The notes under the pieces: generated by a model
Seen by the model: the letters and a program-made list of their open reading frames with translations, nothing else
What the model was told of the DNA's origin: nothing
Database searches by the model: none
Assembly: GCA_028825045.1 (NCBI GenBank)
Contig: JAPKAY010000002.1
Coordinates: forward strand, 62,001 to 126,000
Length of the DNA: 64,000 bases
Direction of reading: 5' to 3'
Source: Halioglobus sp.
Lineage (GTDB): Bacteria > Pseudomonadota > Gammaproteobacteria > Pseudomonadales > Halieaceae
Translations under genes and position numbers: made by a program
Part shown: piece after piece, positions 51,396 to 60,286 of the stretch
Numbering within the stretch: the stretch's first letter is position 1
Layout of the letters: each line of letters starts with the position of its first letter

Positions 51396-51559
51396 CGGGC
51401 GAGAGTGGAAATGGACATGCCTACCGAGATAATACAAATGGCACTGAGCACTGCGCCTACCAGGAACCGGCTCGTATAAATTTCCGACTTGCCTACGACT
51501 TCGGAAGAGGGGTTATTCAGCCACTCGGTGTTATAACGGGCAATTCTTTGTATATTCAT
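51392..51559 (-). CDS. Small membrane protein (55 residues), coupled to the next gene
   Basis: ATG at 51559 to TGA at 51392-51394. Soluble N-terminus (MNIQRIARYNTEWLNNPSSE) then one hydrophobic helix, about residues 32-49 (FLVGAVLSAICIISVGMS), ending STLAR. Its stop overlaps the ATG of the four-helix protein, arguing it is real. AGGC about 11 bases upstream is a weak ribosome site. Possibly an assembly partner of the next protein. No homologue recognised. Confidence 0.5.
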   Translation of the reverse strand: MNIQRIARYNTEWLNNPSSEVVGKSEIYTSRFLVGAVLSAICIISVGMSISTLAR

Positions 51560-51863
51560 ACGCTTATGCCTATAAAAAGTAACGTCCTTGTCTCCTTTGC
51601 ACAGATCCTTTGCGCAAAGTTCCTAGAAAGAACGAAATATAGTGCAATACTACGAGCGTATCTATAAGCCATTTGGCCTAAACCATAGCTTAGTCTCAGT
51701 AGGCTGAATGCCTGCTACCCATGTCAAATACAGGTGGATCCTAACCGGTAACCAGGATTGAAAGATGATTCTTCCGGGGAAGGGAGCGCAATGCCCCTTC
51801 AGCAATGGGAAAGAAAACCTAATTTCAACGGACTGACTGAATACCAGTAAATACTGCGGGCAT
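51560..51863. other. Intergenic region between two leftward units
   Basis: 304 bases. GAAGGG-N10-CCCTTC-type inverted repeat near 51777-51802 lies 60-90 bases after the aldehyde dehydrogenase stop (reading leftward) and could end that transcript; no T-run follows it. Promoter for the 55-residue gene should lie near 51570-51680 but no clear hexamers are seen. Confidence 0.4.
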
Positions 51864-53294
51864 CTATTTTTTTATCTGACTCGCCAATAGTTTGTCGAGC
51901 TTTGCAGTATTGTAAGGAGGGTTAGTACCCGCAAGTTTCGGCAGATTAAGCCAGCCTTGTTTATAGACACTGCGCGCATGACTGAATGTCCTAAATCCAT
52001 CGTATCCCTGATAATTTCCCATACCGCTGTTACCGACTCCACCAAAAGGCAGATCGATATTGGAGACATGCATGATGACGTCATTGAGAGTAACGCCACC
52101 AGACTGGGTATTCTCAAGCACGTATTGTTGCTCGGCTTTGTCATCACCAAAGTAGTAGAGGCCCAGAGGGTGTGGTCGATCGGCAATATAATCGATACAG
52201 TCCGACATTTTTTTATAGCTTTTCACAATCATAATGGGCCCAAATATTTCATCCTGCATCACATTCAAATTCTCACCAGGGTCGACGATGAGGTGCATAG
52301 GTATACGTTGCTCCTCCGCGTTGTGAGCGTCCAGGGATAGCGGCTCTACTCGTGTACCTGCCTGCTTTGACTCATCGATATATCCGGTAATACGCGCGTA
52401 GTGTCGTGAATTAATCATAGCAACATAATCCGCATTTCCAGAGACAGTTGGAAACATACTTTGAAATGTATCTCGGGCAGCATCGATAAATTTTTCCAAC
52501 TCAGCTTCAGGAACAAAAACATAGTCCGGTGATAGGCAAACCTGCCCGGAATTCATCGCTTTTCCAGCGATAATCGCCCCCGCCGTTTTCGCGATATCGG
52601 CGCTCTGACTGACTAGCGTTGGCGACTTGCCTCCCAACTCCAGCGTCACCGGGGTGAGGTTTTGCGATGCTGCCTGCATCACCATTTTTCCGATACTGGT
52701 GGCTCCAGTGAAAATGATATGGTCCAGCTTCAGCGCTGAAAACGCACCGCCGATTTCCGGGCCACCATTCACCACCACTATCTCGTCGTCAGCAAAATAC
52801 TGTTGGAACAGTTTCTCCAGAAGCGCAGCCGTTTTTGGATTGAATTCCGATGGTTTAATCATCACCCGGTTTCCGGCTGCCAGTGCGTTTGCCAGTGGGT
52901 GGAAAATCATGGCCATGGGAAAATTCCAGGGCGACATAATGCCAACAACGCCCAGCGGCTGAAACTCAAGACGCGCCTGCGCGCCAAATAAACCCATGGG
53001 GAACATGGCGGTACGTTTCTCTGGCTTCATCCATTTTTCGACATGTTTGATCGCATGTTTTAAGTGACCGATCGGCATCATCACATCCGTAAACCTACTG
53101 AGGTAAGGCGAGCGGCCCCCATAGTCTTCGTCCAACGCAATTACCAGGTCATCCTGGTTCTCAACCAGCAGGTCGATACAGCGTTGCAACCGCTCCTTGC
53201 GTGTATTGGCATTGGGAAATCCGCCGGCGCGCTGTGCATCGCGCAAGCGCTGTAATTGGGCCTGCATCAAGTTTGGGGTCACTGCTGAATTCAT
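51864..53294 (-). CDS. Aldehyde dehydrogenase, coniferyl-aldehyde dehydrogenase type
   Basis: A 476-residue NAD(P)+-dependent aldehyde dehydrogenase. Seen: MSPWNFPMAMIFHPLANALAAGN near 123-145, LELGGKSPTLV near 219 (catalytic Glu), and the catalytic Cys in NSGQVCLSPDYVFVP near 250-264. The CLSPDY form and the length mark the coniferyl-aldehyde dehydrogenase (CalB) subgroup, which oxidises long-chain or aromatic aldehydes. The C-terminus DLPFGGVGNSGMGNYQG is typical. Divergent from the DapB-like gene with 200 bases between, perhaps with shared regulation. Confidence 0.9.
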   Translation of the reverse strand: MNSAVTPNLMQAQLQRLRDAQRAGGFPNANTRKERLQRCIDLLVENQDDLVIALDEDYGGRSPYLSRFTDVMMPIGHLKHAIKHVEKWMKPEKRTAMFPMGLFGAQARLEFQPLGVVGIMSPWNFPMAMIFHPLANALAAGNRVMIKPSEFNPKTAALLEKLFQQYFADDEIVVVNGGPEIGGAFSALKLDHIIFTGATSIGKMVMQAASQNLTPVTLELGGKSPTLVSQSADIAKTAGAIIAGKAMNSGQVCLSPDYVFVPEAELEKFIDAARDTFQSMFPTVSGNADYVAMINSRHYARITGYIDESKQAGTRVEPLSLDAHNAEEQRIPMHLIVDPGENLNVMQDEIFGPIMIVKSYKKMSDCIDYIADRPHPLGLYYFGDDKAEQQYVLENTQSGGVTLNDVIMHVSNIDLPFGGVGNSGMGNYQGYDGFRTFSHARSVYKQGWLNLPKLAGTNPPYNTAKLDKLLASQIKK

Positions 53295-53494
53295 CGGGTG
53301 ATTCCTGTTTTAACTAAGCATTGTGCTGTTGTTGACACTGGGAGGTAAGTCACAAGTTTAGCGCTCGATGCCTGGGTAATCCAGTCCGTCGTTCGAACTG
53401 CCCATCACTAAGTTGATCATTTGTAATGGGATGGATTCTCGCCTCAACTGGCGGTAGCATGTTCACTTTAATTTCAAAAAAAGGAACCGTAATA

Positions 53495-54568
53495 ATGAGT
53501 AAATACAAGGTCATACAATGGGCCACCGGCGTGGTGGGAACAGCCGCGCTGAAAGGCGTGATACGCCACCCTAAACTTGAACTGGTGGGTGTCAAAGTCT
53601 ATAGCGATGAGAAGGCAGGCAAGGATGCGGGCGAACTCGCAGGGCTCCAGAACACAGGAATAGCGGCGATCCAGGATATCGATGCAATAATCGCCATGGA
53701 AGCAGATTGTGTTCTTTACTGCCCGATGCCCTGGGATGTTGCAGAAATATGTCGTCTGCTGGAATCGGGCAAACACGTCATTACACCCTGCCCCTACTGG
53801 TACCCTTTCTTCCAGGACAAGGAGGCAGCCGACCAGCTGCAGGCAGCCTGTCAATCGGGCAAAGTGAACTTTCATGCCTCCGGCTGCAACCCCGGTGGAA
53901 TCGCTGAGCGTTTCCCGCTGACGTTTACCGGATGGTGCAATCGCATTGACCGTATCACCATGACTGAATGTGGTGATTGCAGGACCTACAGTTCAGAAGG
54001 CGTCATTAGGGAGCTAATGAACCTGGGTAAGACACCCGAAGAGGCGGAAAACAATCCGATCAAGGAAATGCTGAAAGCTTTTTGGTATGAGCCGATAGAA
54101 ATGATCGCGGAGGGGCTGGGTTCCGAAGTGGTGGAATACGAAGCCAGGCATAATTATATTCTCGCCAATCAGGATATCGACACGGCAGTGGGCGTTATCG
54201 AGAAAGACACCATCGCACTGAATAACTATTTGCACATCGGACGCACGCGCGAGGGTACGGAGATCATTCAGGAGCAGATCTGGTATATGGATGACATCGA
54301 GCAAACGCGCTTGCAGAAAACCATGGATATTCCGCGACGATCTGGCTGGCGCATAAAAATAGAAGGCGATGTAAACCTTATTGTCGACATCGGTTTTCCG
54401 CCCGAACTTTCGCAAGAAGAACACGTGGCTCAAGGCATGAGCACCACGGGGTTTCACCTGGTCAATTCCGTTCCCACGGTCTGCGATGCCAGTGACTATG
54501 GCATCAAGACCTACCTGGATCTGCCCATGGTCACGGGCTGCATGGGAAACCACTCGGTCACCCGGTAG
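53495..54568 (+). CDS. DapB-like NAD(P)-dependent amine/diaminopentanoate-type dehydrogenase
   Basis: 357 residues from ATG 53495 (AAGGA at 9 bases); a longer start at 53426 lacks support. Rossmann N-terminus YKVIQWATGVVGTAALKGVI resembles dihydrodipicolinate reductase, with CPYWYPFF and the ASGCNPGGIAERFP segment typical of the NAD(P)H-dependent amine dehydrogenase/2,4-diaminopentanoate dehydrogenase group. Members act on small amines or oxo-acids; some fused forms occur in steroid catabolism. Substrate unknown. Divergent from the aldehyde dehydrogenase gene. Confidence 0.8.
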   Translation: MSKYKVIQWATGVVGTAALKGVIRHPKLELVGVKVYSDEKAGKDAGELAGLQNTGIAAIQDIDAIIAMEADCVLYCPMPWDVAEICRLLESGKHVITPCPYWYPFFQDKEAADQLQAACQSGKVNFHASGCNPGGIAERFPLTFTGWCNRIDRITMTECGDCRTYSSEGVIRELMNLGKTPEEAENNPIKEMLKAFWYEPIEMIAEGLGSEVVEYEARHNYILANQDIDTAVGVIEKDTIALNNYLHIGRTREGTEIIQEQIWYMDDIEQTRLQKTMDIPRRSGWRIKIEGDVNLIVDIGFPPELSQEEHVAQGMSTTGFHLVNSVPTVCDASDYGIKTYLDLPMVTGCMGNHSVTR

Positions 54569-54644
54569 CGACTGCGCTTAATACGTTCCAGAGACAATAC
54601 CTTACCCTTCGTACAGGTAAGGGAAACGTCCCGGTAACACATAC

Positions 54645-55382
54645 TCAGTTGGCATCTGCCTGGGACACCCAGCGTCCACTGAACGTTTTGACAAGCGCTT
54701 TTTTGTACCGGTCATGCAGAATTTTTACGCGTTCAACATAGGTCTGGGTTTCCTCATAAGGCGGGATACCCCCATGCCGCTTTACTGCACCTGGTCCGGC
54801 GTTGTATGCCGCCGTGGCCAACAGTGTATTGCCTCCGTTTTCCTCAAGGAGCCAGGCGAGATATCGTACACCTCCATGAATATTTTCCTCAGGCGACAAG
54901 GCATTTATAACACCCATATCTTTGGCCGTAGCGGGCATTAACTGCATCAAACCCAAGGCACCTTTTTTTGACTTTGCACCCGGCTTAAAAGCAGATTCGG
55001 CATGTATCACAGCACGCACTAATGCCGGGTCTACGCGGTACTTTTTTGCTGCCTCATTAATGGCAAAACGATACGCCTTCAGTCGTAGAGGAATATTGTA
55101 CCAATCCACATTTGATTTGAGATTACAGGCAAAGCAGGACAACTGATATATTTCATAGCGCCTGCCAACGGGTGCGCGATCAGAGAATGACCGCACTCCA
55201 TCTTTATTCATGTACTTAAATATTTTGACTTCCGTTGGCTCTGAACTACCTTCTTGCCCGGCCTTAACATTGGACAAGAGTATTGTGCCGCTGTCAGCCG
55301 CAGCACAAGTGGCCAAAAGCAAAAGAGCCAGCCCCACAACCACAGGGAAATATCTCGCTCGAAAATACTTCGTTATTATCAT
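54645..55382 (-). CDS. Lytic transglycosylase (SLT/MltC-like) with N-terminal DUF4124-type domain
   Basis: 245 residues from ATG 55382; the longer start at 55418 buries the signal peptide (MIITKYFRARYFPVVVGLALLLLA, cleaved near ATCAAA). A short DUF4124-like part follows (KIFKYMNKDGVRSFSDRAPVG), then the goose-lysozyme-like SLT domain: HAESAFKPGAKSKKGALGLMQLMPATA near 138-164 with the catalytic Glu, GGVRYLAWLL and AAYNAGPGAV near 206. It cleaves peptidoglycan glycan strands in the periplasm. Located downstream (leftward) of a broken channel gene. Confidence 0.9.
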   Translation of the reverse strand: MIITKYFRARYFPVVVGLALLLLATCAAADSGTILLSNVKAGQEGSSEPTEVKIFKYMNKDGVRSFSDRAPVGRRYEIYQLSCFACNLKSNVDWYNIPLRLKAYRFAINEAAKKYRVDPALVRAVIHAESAFKPGAKSKKGALGLMQLMPATAKDMGVINALSPEENIHGGVRYLAWLLEENGGNTLLATAAYNAGPGAVKRHGGIPPYEETQTYVERVKILHDRYKKALVKTFSGRWVSQADAN

Positions 55383-55497
55383 AAGGGTAATTGTAGCCCA
55401 GCGCGTGGGCAGAGACACCGGAAAGTAGACTCAAAAAAAGTAAAGAGTCCACATTGTTGATGCTTCAGCACAGAGCAACTTCACCGCTGGTTAGGAC

Positions 55498-56570
55498 CTA
55501 ACCAGTGCTATGGATAAAAATGCCTGCTATCAAGTTGATCAGAAGATAGACAACCTGGAACATGTATCGACAATGCCAATCCACTCGATTCCCTTCGGCG
55601 TACCGGCCCTTATTATCCAGAGCCGCCACTATCAGGTTGACCGCAACACTGGCGCACATGGTCAAAAAGCTGATTATCATGAAGGACATTAATACTGTCA
55701 GATAAGCGATCTTCGGAAGGTCTGCACTGAACATAATTTGATAAGCCACTAACGTGAGTATACCAATAAAATAAATGTCCTTGGTCATCCACTGAGGATC
55801 GATCCATCTAGAACACTGACCACGACAACATGACAAATATCACGACTGGGAGCACCACCAGTCTAAGGGTGTACCAGGGGTTTCGTTCTATATCGACTTG
55901 CACTCGAAGCGCGCTCAAATATTTGTCTTTGCCATCAAGGTAATGCGACTCGCACTCGACCCCAGAGGTCGATAACTGAGGCGTCCGCCACTGCGGCACA
56001 CGAACTTGATGATAGCGGCCTTCCCAAGTACCACTAGTACTATCGTCAGGGCGGAGCACCACTTGCTGACTATCAAACCCCAGTACCTCGAAGAGGATGG
56101 TCAGTTGCTGTTGGTCAAATGGGTAGCGCGCAAGTTTGAGGGATGACTTCGCAGCCGCATCGATTTCCTCCGTGTAATAAATATCCCCCTCAGGGGTTAT
56201 CCGCAACATCACAGCTTCGCGATCAAATCGTCCTGCTTCATTCGCTAGATATACTTGAGGCCACCACCCACTAAACACCTCGTTGAACTGATAACTGCCC
56301 TGATAATAAAGCTGATCGTAGCCGGTTTTAGCAGGGTCAAATGCCAGCCGGTCGTCATGCCAATGCATACTAAGGACACCCTCAAAATCAAATGTCTCCG
56401 CTTCTTCATTAATCCCGTTGATGTTGCTTAGAAGAAAACCAATGTCGACAACAATTGGCCCGTCTTCACTGGGAGGCCCAGCCGCGTTATTCTTCGCCTG
56501 CGTGCCAAATGCAAACAGACAGAGCAATACAAGAATTCCGCTACGACAAAAAAAACAGCATTTTTTTCAC
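55498..56570 (-). pseudogene. Pentameric ligand-gated ion channel homologue broken by two frameshifts
   Basis: A prokaryotic Cys-loop-type channel (GLIC/ELIC relatives). The extracellular domain is intact (VDIGFLLSNINGI, LARYPFDQQQLTI near the loop where animal receptors have the Cys pair, no Cys as usual in bacteria). Helix M1 ends LSWSVF at a TAG. Four extra bases, forward 55807-55810 (TAGA on this strand), separate it from WIDPQWMTKDIY, which resumes M1-M2 in another frame, followed by LPKIAYLTV (M2-M3), M3 and M4 to 55498. A second lesion lies at the start: GTG 56570 runs through A7 and T8 tracts, and one base less in either would join it to the signal peptide GILVLLCLFAFGTQAK. The longest intact ORF starts only at TTG 56527. 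Confidence 0.8.
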
Positions 56571-56664
56571 ATTACCCAGCCTTACGTCTGTGCGGATTAA
56601 AGCACATGAAAAATCCGGTTATTCTCCCGCACTCTTCTCTCTTTTTGATGCGAAGCGCTCTTTT

Positions 56665-57255
56665 TTAATCACTACACAGAATTTTCATTTTTCGTCTGGC
56701 CAGATCGATTTCGTTCGCAGTCTTTGCATTCACCAGTTGTTGCTTGGCGTTATGGCACTCGACGGCTTCTTGCTGAAAGCTGTCATGCAGCTCCTCTCGG
56801 GCACGCGCCGATGCCGATTCGCATGCGGTAGGGCTCATCCTGCGCACATTCGCTGTGCTTCCAGTCTCTTCGACGGTCACACAGTCGCCGATGCGAATTT
56901 CAGTTTGGTCTGTAATCACACGGATGGAATTTCCGTCACTCGTATTAACAGTATACGCAATGGCATTACGGTCTCCCTGCGCAACGGCTGCCACAGCTCC
57001 GCCACCAGCGGCTCCCAAGAGAGTGTTACGCACTTTCTTGCTCGACGATTTTCCAACACCTGTCAGCAGTCCGAGCGCACCACCAATTAACGCACCGGTG
57101 CCTGCGTCTGATTGCTCTTTCACCTGCTGTGCATTCGTAACAATACCTGTTGTAGTCCTGACTGATTGGCCTGCTTTCTGCGCAAATGAGGGCGCGGTGG
57201 TCAGCAACACTGATATTGATATGATCGAAATTACCCTAGTTCTAAATGCCGTCAT
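56665..57255 (-). CDS. Glycine-zipper envelope protein (SlyB-like)
   Basis: A 196-residue exported protein: Sec signal peptide (TRVISIISISVLLTTAPSFA), a glycine-zipper segment TGALIGGALGLLTGVGKSSS near 52-72 continuing GAAGGGAVAAVAQG near 82-95, then a C-terminal domain with RIGDCVTVEETG and two more Cys. This is the layout of the SlyB/outer-membrane glycine-zipper family; the lipobox Cys is absent. A strong GGAG site precedes the ATG. Next to the channel pseudogene in the same direction. Envelope-stability role inferred. Confidence 0.75.
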   Translation of the reverse strand: MTAFRTRVISIISISVLLTTAPSFAQKAGQSVRTTTGIVTNAQQVKEQSDAGTGALIGGALGLLTGVGKSSSKKVRNTLLGAAGGGAVAAVAQGDRNAIAYTVNTSDGNSIRVITDQTEIRIGDCVTVEETGSTANVRRMSPTACESASARAREELHDSFQQEAVECHNAKQQLVNAKTANEIDLARRKMKILCSD

Positions 57256-57710
57256 TGGAGGCGCTCCTTATCAGACGATGTTATGAAAATATGTGGTTTT
57301 TTTTGTCTGTACCGTTATACAGCAGACTTGCAGACCCAGCGAGAAGAATTCGAGGTAGCCGTCATCCCACTATTTTCCCTTGACCTGATACTTGTCTATC
57401 GGCTTCTGCTTGACGGTCGCGCGCATCTCTAACTTGTTCTGTGGGTATTAGCTAAATTGCGCAGGTGACAGTGCCTCCCGCAGCCCCTTCACCAGGCGTA
57501 GTATTTTTCAGTCTTTCGAGGTGCACCAGCGCAGAGCTAGCAACAAAGAGAATGAGTATCTAGACCAAGGCAAAGCTCGATATTTTCCGGGCTGGCTAAG
57601 CATAGAACCGCTATGAACCTGTTGACTATTACCTCAATCCTATGAAGTATGGCAGGTAAGACTCCACCATTGAGCAGGTAGCTCTAAATTGGAGCAGCGG
57701 GGAAGTCAGC
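57256..57710. other. Divergent intergenic region without recognisable gene
   Basis: 455 bases between the divergent glycine-zipper and SRPBCC genes. TTGACT at 57622-57627 and AGTATG-like sequence about 17 bases on may be the SRPBCC promoter. A T8 tract near 57300 adjoins the leftward gene. No ORF, tRNA or structured RNA is supported. Confidence 0.45.
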
Positions 57711-58226
57711 GTGCAGGAACACCAGTACAGCTTCGAGATCGATGCCAGTCCAGAGGAAATTTGGGCAGTGTTTTGGGACAAAAAAACCGGTGATGTCATG
57801 GAGCATGGCAACCTGCGAATTGAAATATTGCACGGTGGCGACGAAAAGGGAGAAGGCCTGATCAGGCATTGCCGTTTCCCCGTTCCGAGGTACTTACTTT
57901 CCGGCGGCCAGGCACAATCATGGGAATGGATAACGCAGGTTAAAGCATTTGAGTCTTGGCGCTACGATGCCGTAGGGAAGCCGTTATGGTCAAGGGCTAC
58001 CGGATGGACCCGGCTGGAGTCTTTGGGTAGTGCGCGTACGCGCGTACACTTTCGCGAGACCTATCATGTGTTTAATCCAGTCATGCGTTTTTTCCTCGAA
58101 AGGCTTGTCCATAAGGCCATTTCAAAAGACAACGATCGTAAAATAAAATCAGGCATTATTGGCGGCCTCAAAGCCCGTTCCCGCAAGCTAGGCCAATCAG
58201 TTGAATCCCCGGCGCCTGAACGCTAA
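57711..58226 (+). CDS. SRPBCC-family protein
   Basis: 171 residues from GTG 57711 behind GGGGAAG. Helix-grip fold: N-terminal YSFEIDASPEEIWAVFWDKK, middle strands with GLIRHCRFPVPRYLLSGGQAQSWEWI, and long C-terminal helix NPVMRFFLERLVHKAISKDN. It resembles polyketide-cyclase/START-like lipid-binding domains. The nitroreductase gene begins 4 bases after its stop, so they are one operon. No signal peptide. Ligand unknown. Confidence 0.78.
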   Translation: MQEHQYSFEIDASPEEIWAVFWDKKTGDVMEHGNLRIEILHGGDEKGEGLIRHCRFPVPRYLLSGGQAQSWEWITQVKAFESWRYDAVGKPLWSRATGWTRLESLGSARTRVHFRETYHVFNPVMRFFLERLVHKAISKDNDRKIKSGIIGGLKARSRKLGQSVESPAPER

Positions 58227-58230
58227 TTCA

Positions 58231-58926
58231 ATGCCAGAAACAACACTACACGACGCCATTTTTTCCTTACGCGCAATGCGACGCCTCAAAACCGATCCCA
58301 TACCAAGCGCGGACTTACGTTATCTCGTCGAGGCCGCGACGATGGCCTGTAGTCCAGGTAACAGCCAACCCTGGACGTTTTTAATCATTACCGATGATGC
58401 TCAGAAAAGGCGAGTCGCAGAGATTTATCGAAGTGTCGGTATCAGGGCGATTCAGAAAGGTGCGCTAGCCAGTGGTGTGCTAAGTGACGAAGAAGAAAAA
58501 GTCTACCAAAATGCCATGATCCTCGTGGACAACCTACAAAACGCACCTGCGCTAATACTTTGTTGTTTGGAGGCGGGGCTTCAATCAAACAAGAGCCCCC
58601 AGCCAGAAAGGAGTCCTCAGTCAACAGGCATCCAACAATCTACCTACTACGGCTCGATATACCCTGCTATTCAAAACCTGATGCTCGCAGCCCGTTCGAA
58701 GGGCATTGGCTCAACCATGACCACCCTGCACAAAGCGCGCGAGCAAGACATCAAAACCGTATTGGGTATTCCGGACGATATAGACACTATCGCGCTAATC
58801 CCTCTGGGCTACCCCCTGGGGAAATGGGGAAGGCCGAAGCGGAAACCACCGCATGCTGTGACATTTTGGAATAACTGGGGTGAAACCTCTGGCGTCACCG
58901 ACGCCACGGGCGATGCCAAAGAGTAA
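58231..58926 (+). CDS. Nitroreductase-family flavoprotein
   Basis: 231 residues from ATG 58231; an upstream start at 58201 overlaps the preceding gene. FMN-dependent NAD(P)H oxidoreductase fold: AIFSLRAMRRLKTDPIP at the N-terminus (RxxR FMN contacts), CSPGNSQPWTFLI near 40-52, ARSKGIGSTMTTL near 152-164 and LGYPLGKWGRPKRKPP near 200-215. Co-transcribed with the SRPBCC gene. Typical substrates are nitroaromatics, quinones or flavins; specific one unknown. Confidence 0.88.
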   Translation: MPETTLHDAIFSLRAMRRLKTDPIPSADLRYLVEAATMACSPGNSQPWTFLIITDDAQKRRVAEIYRSVGIRAIQKGALASGVLSDEEEKVYQNAMILVDNLQNAPALILCCLEAGLQSNKSPQPERSPQSTGIQQSTYYGSIYPAIQNLMLAARSKGIGSTMTTLHKAREQDIKTVLGIPDDIDTIALIPLGYPLGKWGRPKRKPPHAVTFWNNWGETSGVTDATGDAKE

Positions 58927-59082
58927 TCAGGCTCGTCGAGATAAAATTACTGGCACCAATTTTTCCACGCGGCAATATTCGCGCCTGGATGCACGCAGCG
59001 AGCGTTCAACACACATACCCGCTTGTCAGCATCGTGCATGGTATCGCCACCGGTCTGACGCGCTTATGGGGAAAAAACACTT

Positions 59083-59727
59083 TTATGCAGCCGGACGACT
59101 GGCCTCTGGGCCCGCTATCGCCATTGCTTTTTTGTACGCCGGCCTAGCAGTCACTCGGTCCAGGTAGTTCTTGGTATTGGGCGTCGCCTCATCGATCGTT
59201 CGAGCGCCGAGCATAGCCAGGGAAGTGAGATTGAACATCGACATGATGTCTGCGCAACTAAAGTCAGGTCCTCCAAGATAATCAGATGCTCCCAAGCGCT
59301 GCTCCAGTGCACTGTATATGCCGTCTTCACGGCGCTGCGTAGTCGTCATTATCAGGTTGTCGTCGGTGAACTCCACACCCATAGACTGAACCGCCATCTT
59401 GATGAACAGCATGGACTGCAAGTTATTATTAAACTGCATCCAAAAGAGGTAGTGCGGATACTCGGGAGATTCTTGCGGCACGGACAACCTGCCTTCACCG
59501 TAGCGCCTGGAGATATACTCCACAATGGCGGTGGACTCCGCCATCACAAGATCGCCGTCGACTATGATGGGTGAGGTGCCCACCGGGTGAAGCGCACGAT
59601 ATTCGGGCGGCGCGAGAAAATCGGCACCTCGATCATACCATTGCAATTCATAGGGCAGACCCAGCTCTTCCATCAGCCAAACAACGCGATCAGATTGTGA
59701 GATACCCAGGTGATGGATTGTGATCAT
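59083..59727 (-). CDS. Glutathione S-transferase family protein
   Basis: A 214-residue two-domain GST. Thioredoxin-like N-domain: HHLGISQSDRVVWLMEELGLPYE with the likely catalytic Ser/Asn position in SQSDR, and the glutathione-binding VMAESTAIVEYISRRYG near 60-76. All-helical C-domain: LEQRLGASDYLGGPDFSCADIM near 141-162 (the helix-6 folding motif). Cytoplasmic. Last gene of the leftward run from the HAD gene; 75 bases after the NTF2-like gene. Role in detoxifying electrophiles is inferred. Confidence 0.88.
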   Translation of the reverse strand: MITIHHLGISQSDRVVWLMEELGLPYELQWYDRGADFLAPPEYRALHPVGTSPIIVDGDLVMAESTAIVEYISRRYGEGRLSVPQESPEYPHYLFWMQFNNNLQSMLFIKMAVQSMGVEFTDDNLIMTTTQRREDGIYSALEQRLGASDYLGGPDFSCADIMSMFNLTSLAMLGARTIDEATPNTKNYLDRVTARPAYKKAMAIAGPEASRPAA

Positions 59728-59802
59728 GCGTAAGACTCCGTGCCCAAAGGCATTTAGATTTAAAAAGTGTATCGAGTGGTGAATATTTTCTGCCCAGTCT
59801 CA

Positions 59803-60243
59803 TCAGCGACTTCGCATATCACCCCAACCACCCGGCGTCACGCCATCCACATACACCTTGCGGTGTTGAATCTGCCAGCCCTGGTTGTGACACCGATATT
59901 CGTCGACATACCGACCCCAGTGATCGAGGCCATCCTGAGTGAGAACCGCAAAATAACTTCTGCCCTTTGCAGACGCTTTATTGACCAGGTCAATCTGATG
60001 TGTGGATGTGTGATGATGAAGAGACTGTAGCCGGAATTTTTCTTGGCTCTGTTGCGCAACCGACGAAAAGAAAACTTCAATGGCTTCACGACCGCATAGA
60101 GATTCGGCACCAATGACGTCAAGCACCGCATCGGGCGCAAACAAACACATCATTTCTGTAATATGGCCACTGTCGCCGAGGCTATTGTACCTTGCTACGA
60201 TGTCGCGAATGCTTTCACGCGCCGTCAGCTCCCAAAGCTCCAT
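59803..60243 (-). CDS. NTF2/SnoaL-like protein
   Basis: 146 residues with the cone-shaped NTF2-like fold: N-terminal helix ELTARESIRDIVARYNSLGDSG, MCLFAPDAVLDVIG near 32-45, a central strand LQSLHHHTSTHQIDL with a His cluster near 74-86, and WGRYVDEYRCHNQGWQIQHRKVYVDG at the end. Related proteins are steroid isomerases, dehydratases or limonene-epoxide-hydrolase-like enzymes. Sits between the D-threonine aldolase-like gene and the GST gene. Function not established. Confidence 0.8.
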   Translation of the reverse strand: MELWELTARESIRDIVARYNSLGDSGHITEMMCLFAPDAVLDVIGAESLCGREAIEVFFSSVAQQSQEKFRLQSLHHHTSTHQIDLVNKASAKGRSYFAVLTQDGLDHWGRYVDEYRCHNQGWQIQHRKVYVDGVTPGGWGDMRSR

Positions 60244-60260
60244 AGGTTTCCTCGACTATC

Positions 60261-60285
60261 AGTTCAGTTCAGTTCAGTTCAGTTC
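60261..60285. repeat. Tandem pentanucleotide repeat (AGTTC)x5
   Basis: Five perfect copies of AGTTC at 60261-60285, directly before the stop codon (60287-60289, minus strand) of the D-threonine aldolase-like gene and upstream of the NTF2-like gene. A five-base unit is prone to slippage and could alter spacing to the downstream gene. It lies just outside both coding regions. Confidence 0.9.
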
Positions 60286-60286
60286 A

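Noticed and set aside
60261..60285. Short tandem repeat as a CRISPR array
   Set aside because: Five-base units without spacers; no cas genes in the window.
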